From Promethearchaeia archaeon (lineage in GTDB: Archaea; Asgardarchaeota; Lokiarchaeia; Sigyniarchaeales; SOKP01): a DNA stretch of 64,000 nt. Of the stretch, positions 63,733 to 64,000 are shown piece after piece. The stretch covers positions 1 through 64,000 of the forward strand of contig JAHQWK010000001.1 in assembly GCA_029856145.1 (NCBI GenBank), given 5' to 3'. The translations under genes were made by a program, and so were the position numbers. The notes beneath the pieces are model-generated. The model saw only the letters and a list, made by a program, of their open reading frames with translations, did no database searches and had not been told where the DNA came from. Positions within the stretch are counted from its first letter, which is position 1. The number at the start of each line of letters is the position of its first letter.

Positions 63733-63987
63733 TTATTTTAATTTTTTAAATACGAATATTAAATCATCGCCATCTTTATTAAACTCCACTACCTTAGTGT
63801 CGGTTCTCTTTGCCCATCTTTTAAGATCCTCTTCAGCAGCAGGGTCATCAGCAATAACTTTAAAATACTGTCCTACAGTAAGAGTTTCACTTAAATTCCT
63901 AACTTCAAACAATGGTTCTGGACAAAATAAACCACGAGTATCCAATTCTTCATCAATTATAGTTCCATCAATTTCCTCATGACTCAA
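63733..63987 (-). CDS. tusA: TusA-type sulfur carrier
   Basis: An 84-residue protein with the TusA/SirA CPxP motif (LDTRGLFCPEPLFEVRN), whose cysteine carries persulfide. The start is TTG 63987. It is 18 nt upstream of iscS on the same strand, so it is the first gene of the sulfur-transfer run in this window. It may deliver sulfur to or from IscU or the TusA-domain fusion at 58069-60459. Confidence 0.9.
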   Translation of the reverse strand: MSHEEIDGTIIDEELDTRGLFCPEPLFEVRNLSETLTVGQYFKVIADDPAAEEDLKRWAKRTDTKVVEFNKDGDDLIFVFKKLK

Positions 63988-64000
63988 TTTAAAAACCTCT

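Noticed and set aside
1..64000. tRNA, rRNA, CRISPR and insertion sequences.
   Set aside because: No GC-rich cloverleaf, no rRNA motif, no spaced repeats and no transposase reading frame were seen in either strand; a dedicated search could still find a tRNA.

Overview
The window is very AT-rich (poly-A/poly-T gaps, TATA-type promoters, GGTGA or GGAG ribosome sites) and reads as an anaerobic Asgard archaeon of Lokiarchaeia type. Archaeal markers are the C-type AlaRS, the D-aminoacyl-tRNA deacylase DtdA, EndoQ and an FtsZ. Asgard markers are an E1/E2/ubiquitin-like locus, an Arf/Rag-type small GTPase, roadblock/longin-like proteins and a receiver domain fused to a longin-like domain. The assignment rests on gene content and recognised motifs only; no search was run.

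Region by region. 1-6.1 kb: a ubiquitin-like conjugation locus. It holds a cut-off downstream gene, an E2, a UBA3-like E1 with a C-terminal UFD-like domain, a soluble UBL, a winged-helix regulator, a membrane-anchored UBL-like protein, a second UBL and a long coiled-coil protein that shares an SKTP tail motif with the UBLs. 6-21.4 kb: housekeeping and information genes (nucleotidyltransferase, EndoQ, ftsZ, alaS, metallophosphoesterase-Nudix pair, dtdA), an ArsB/NhaD-type permease, and a gene that seems to start with ATT. 21.5-31 kb: ZIP-like protein, three Lrp/AsnC regulators with cysteine tails, SfsA, a ferredoxin, an ArsR regulator, a small GTPase, a MASE3 histidine kinase with its response regulator, Hsp20 and an acetyltransferase.

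31-45.6 kb: thiol redox genes (thioredoxin reductase, three double-thioredoxin-fold proteins in graded decay, ferredoxin-thioredoxin-reductase-like protein, glutaredoxins), a MOT1-like transporter, a histidine kinase pseudogene, HdrD-like and membrane proteins, a protein of longin/roadblock-like segments and a pseudo-receiver protein with a perfect 30-bp triplication. 45.6-60.5 kb: an island of anaerobic redox and oxygen or nitrosative defence. It has a CooS-family protein in which one canonical C-cluster cysteine is glutamate, its ferredoxin, a NADH:rubredoxin oxidoreductase, two rubredoxins plus a decayed third, a flavodiiron protein, superoxide reductase, rubrerythrin and a CoA-disulfide-reductase/rhodanese/TusA fusion. 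60.5-64 kb: an HdrD-like protein and a tusA-iscS-iscU sulfur-transfer operon, in which IscS lacks the PLP lysine and IscU is fused to a thioredoxin-reductase-like Rossmann domain.

How they work together (inference): electrons from NAD(P)H and ferredoxin pass through NROR, rubredoxin and the thioredoxin-like proteins to flavodiiron protein, rubrerythrin, superoxide reductase and perhaps the CooS-type hybrid cluster. Cys-tailed Lrp, ArsR and HTH_10 proteins are candidate sensors. No tRNA, rRNA, CRISPR array or insertion sequence was recognised.
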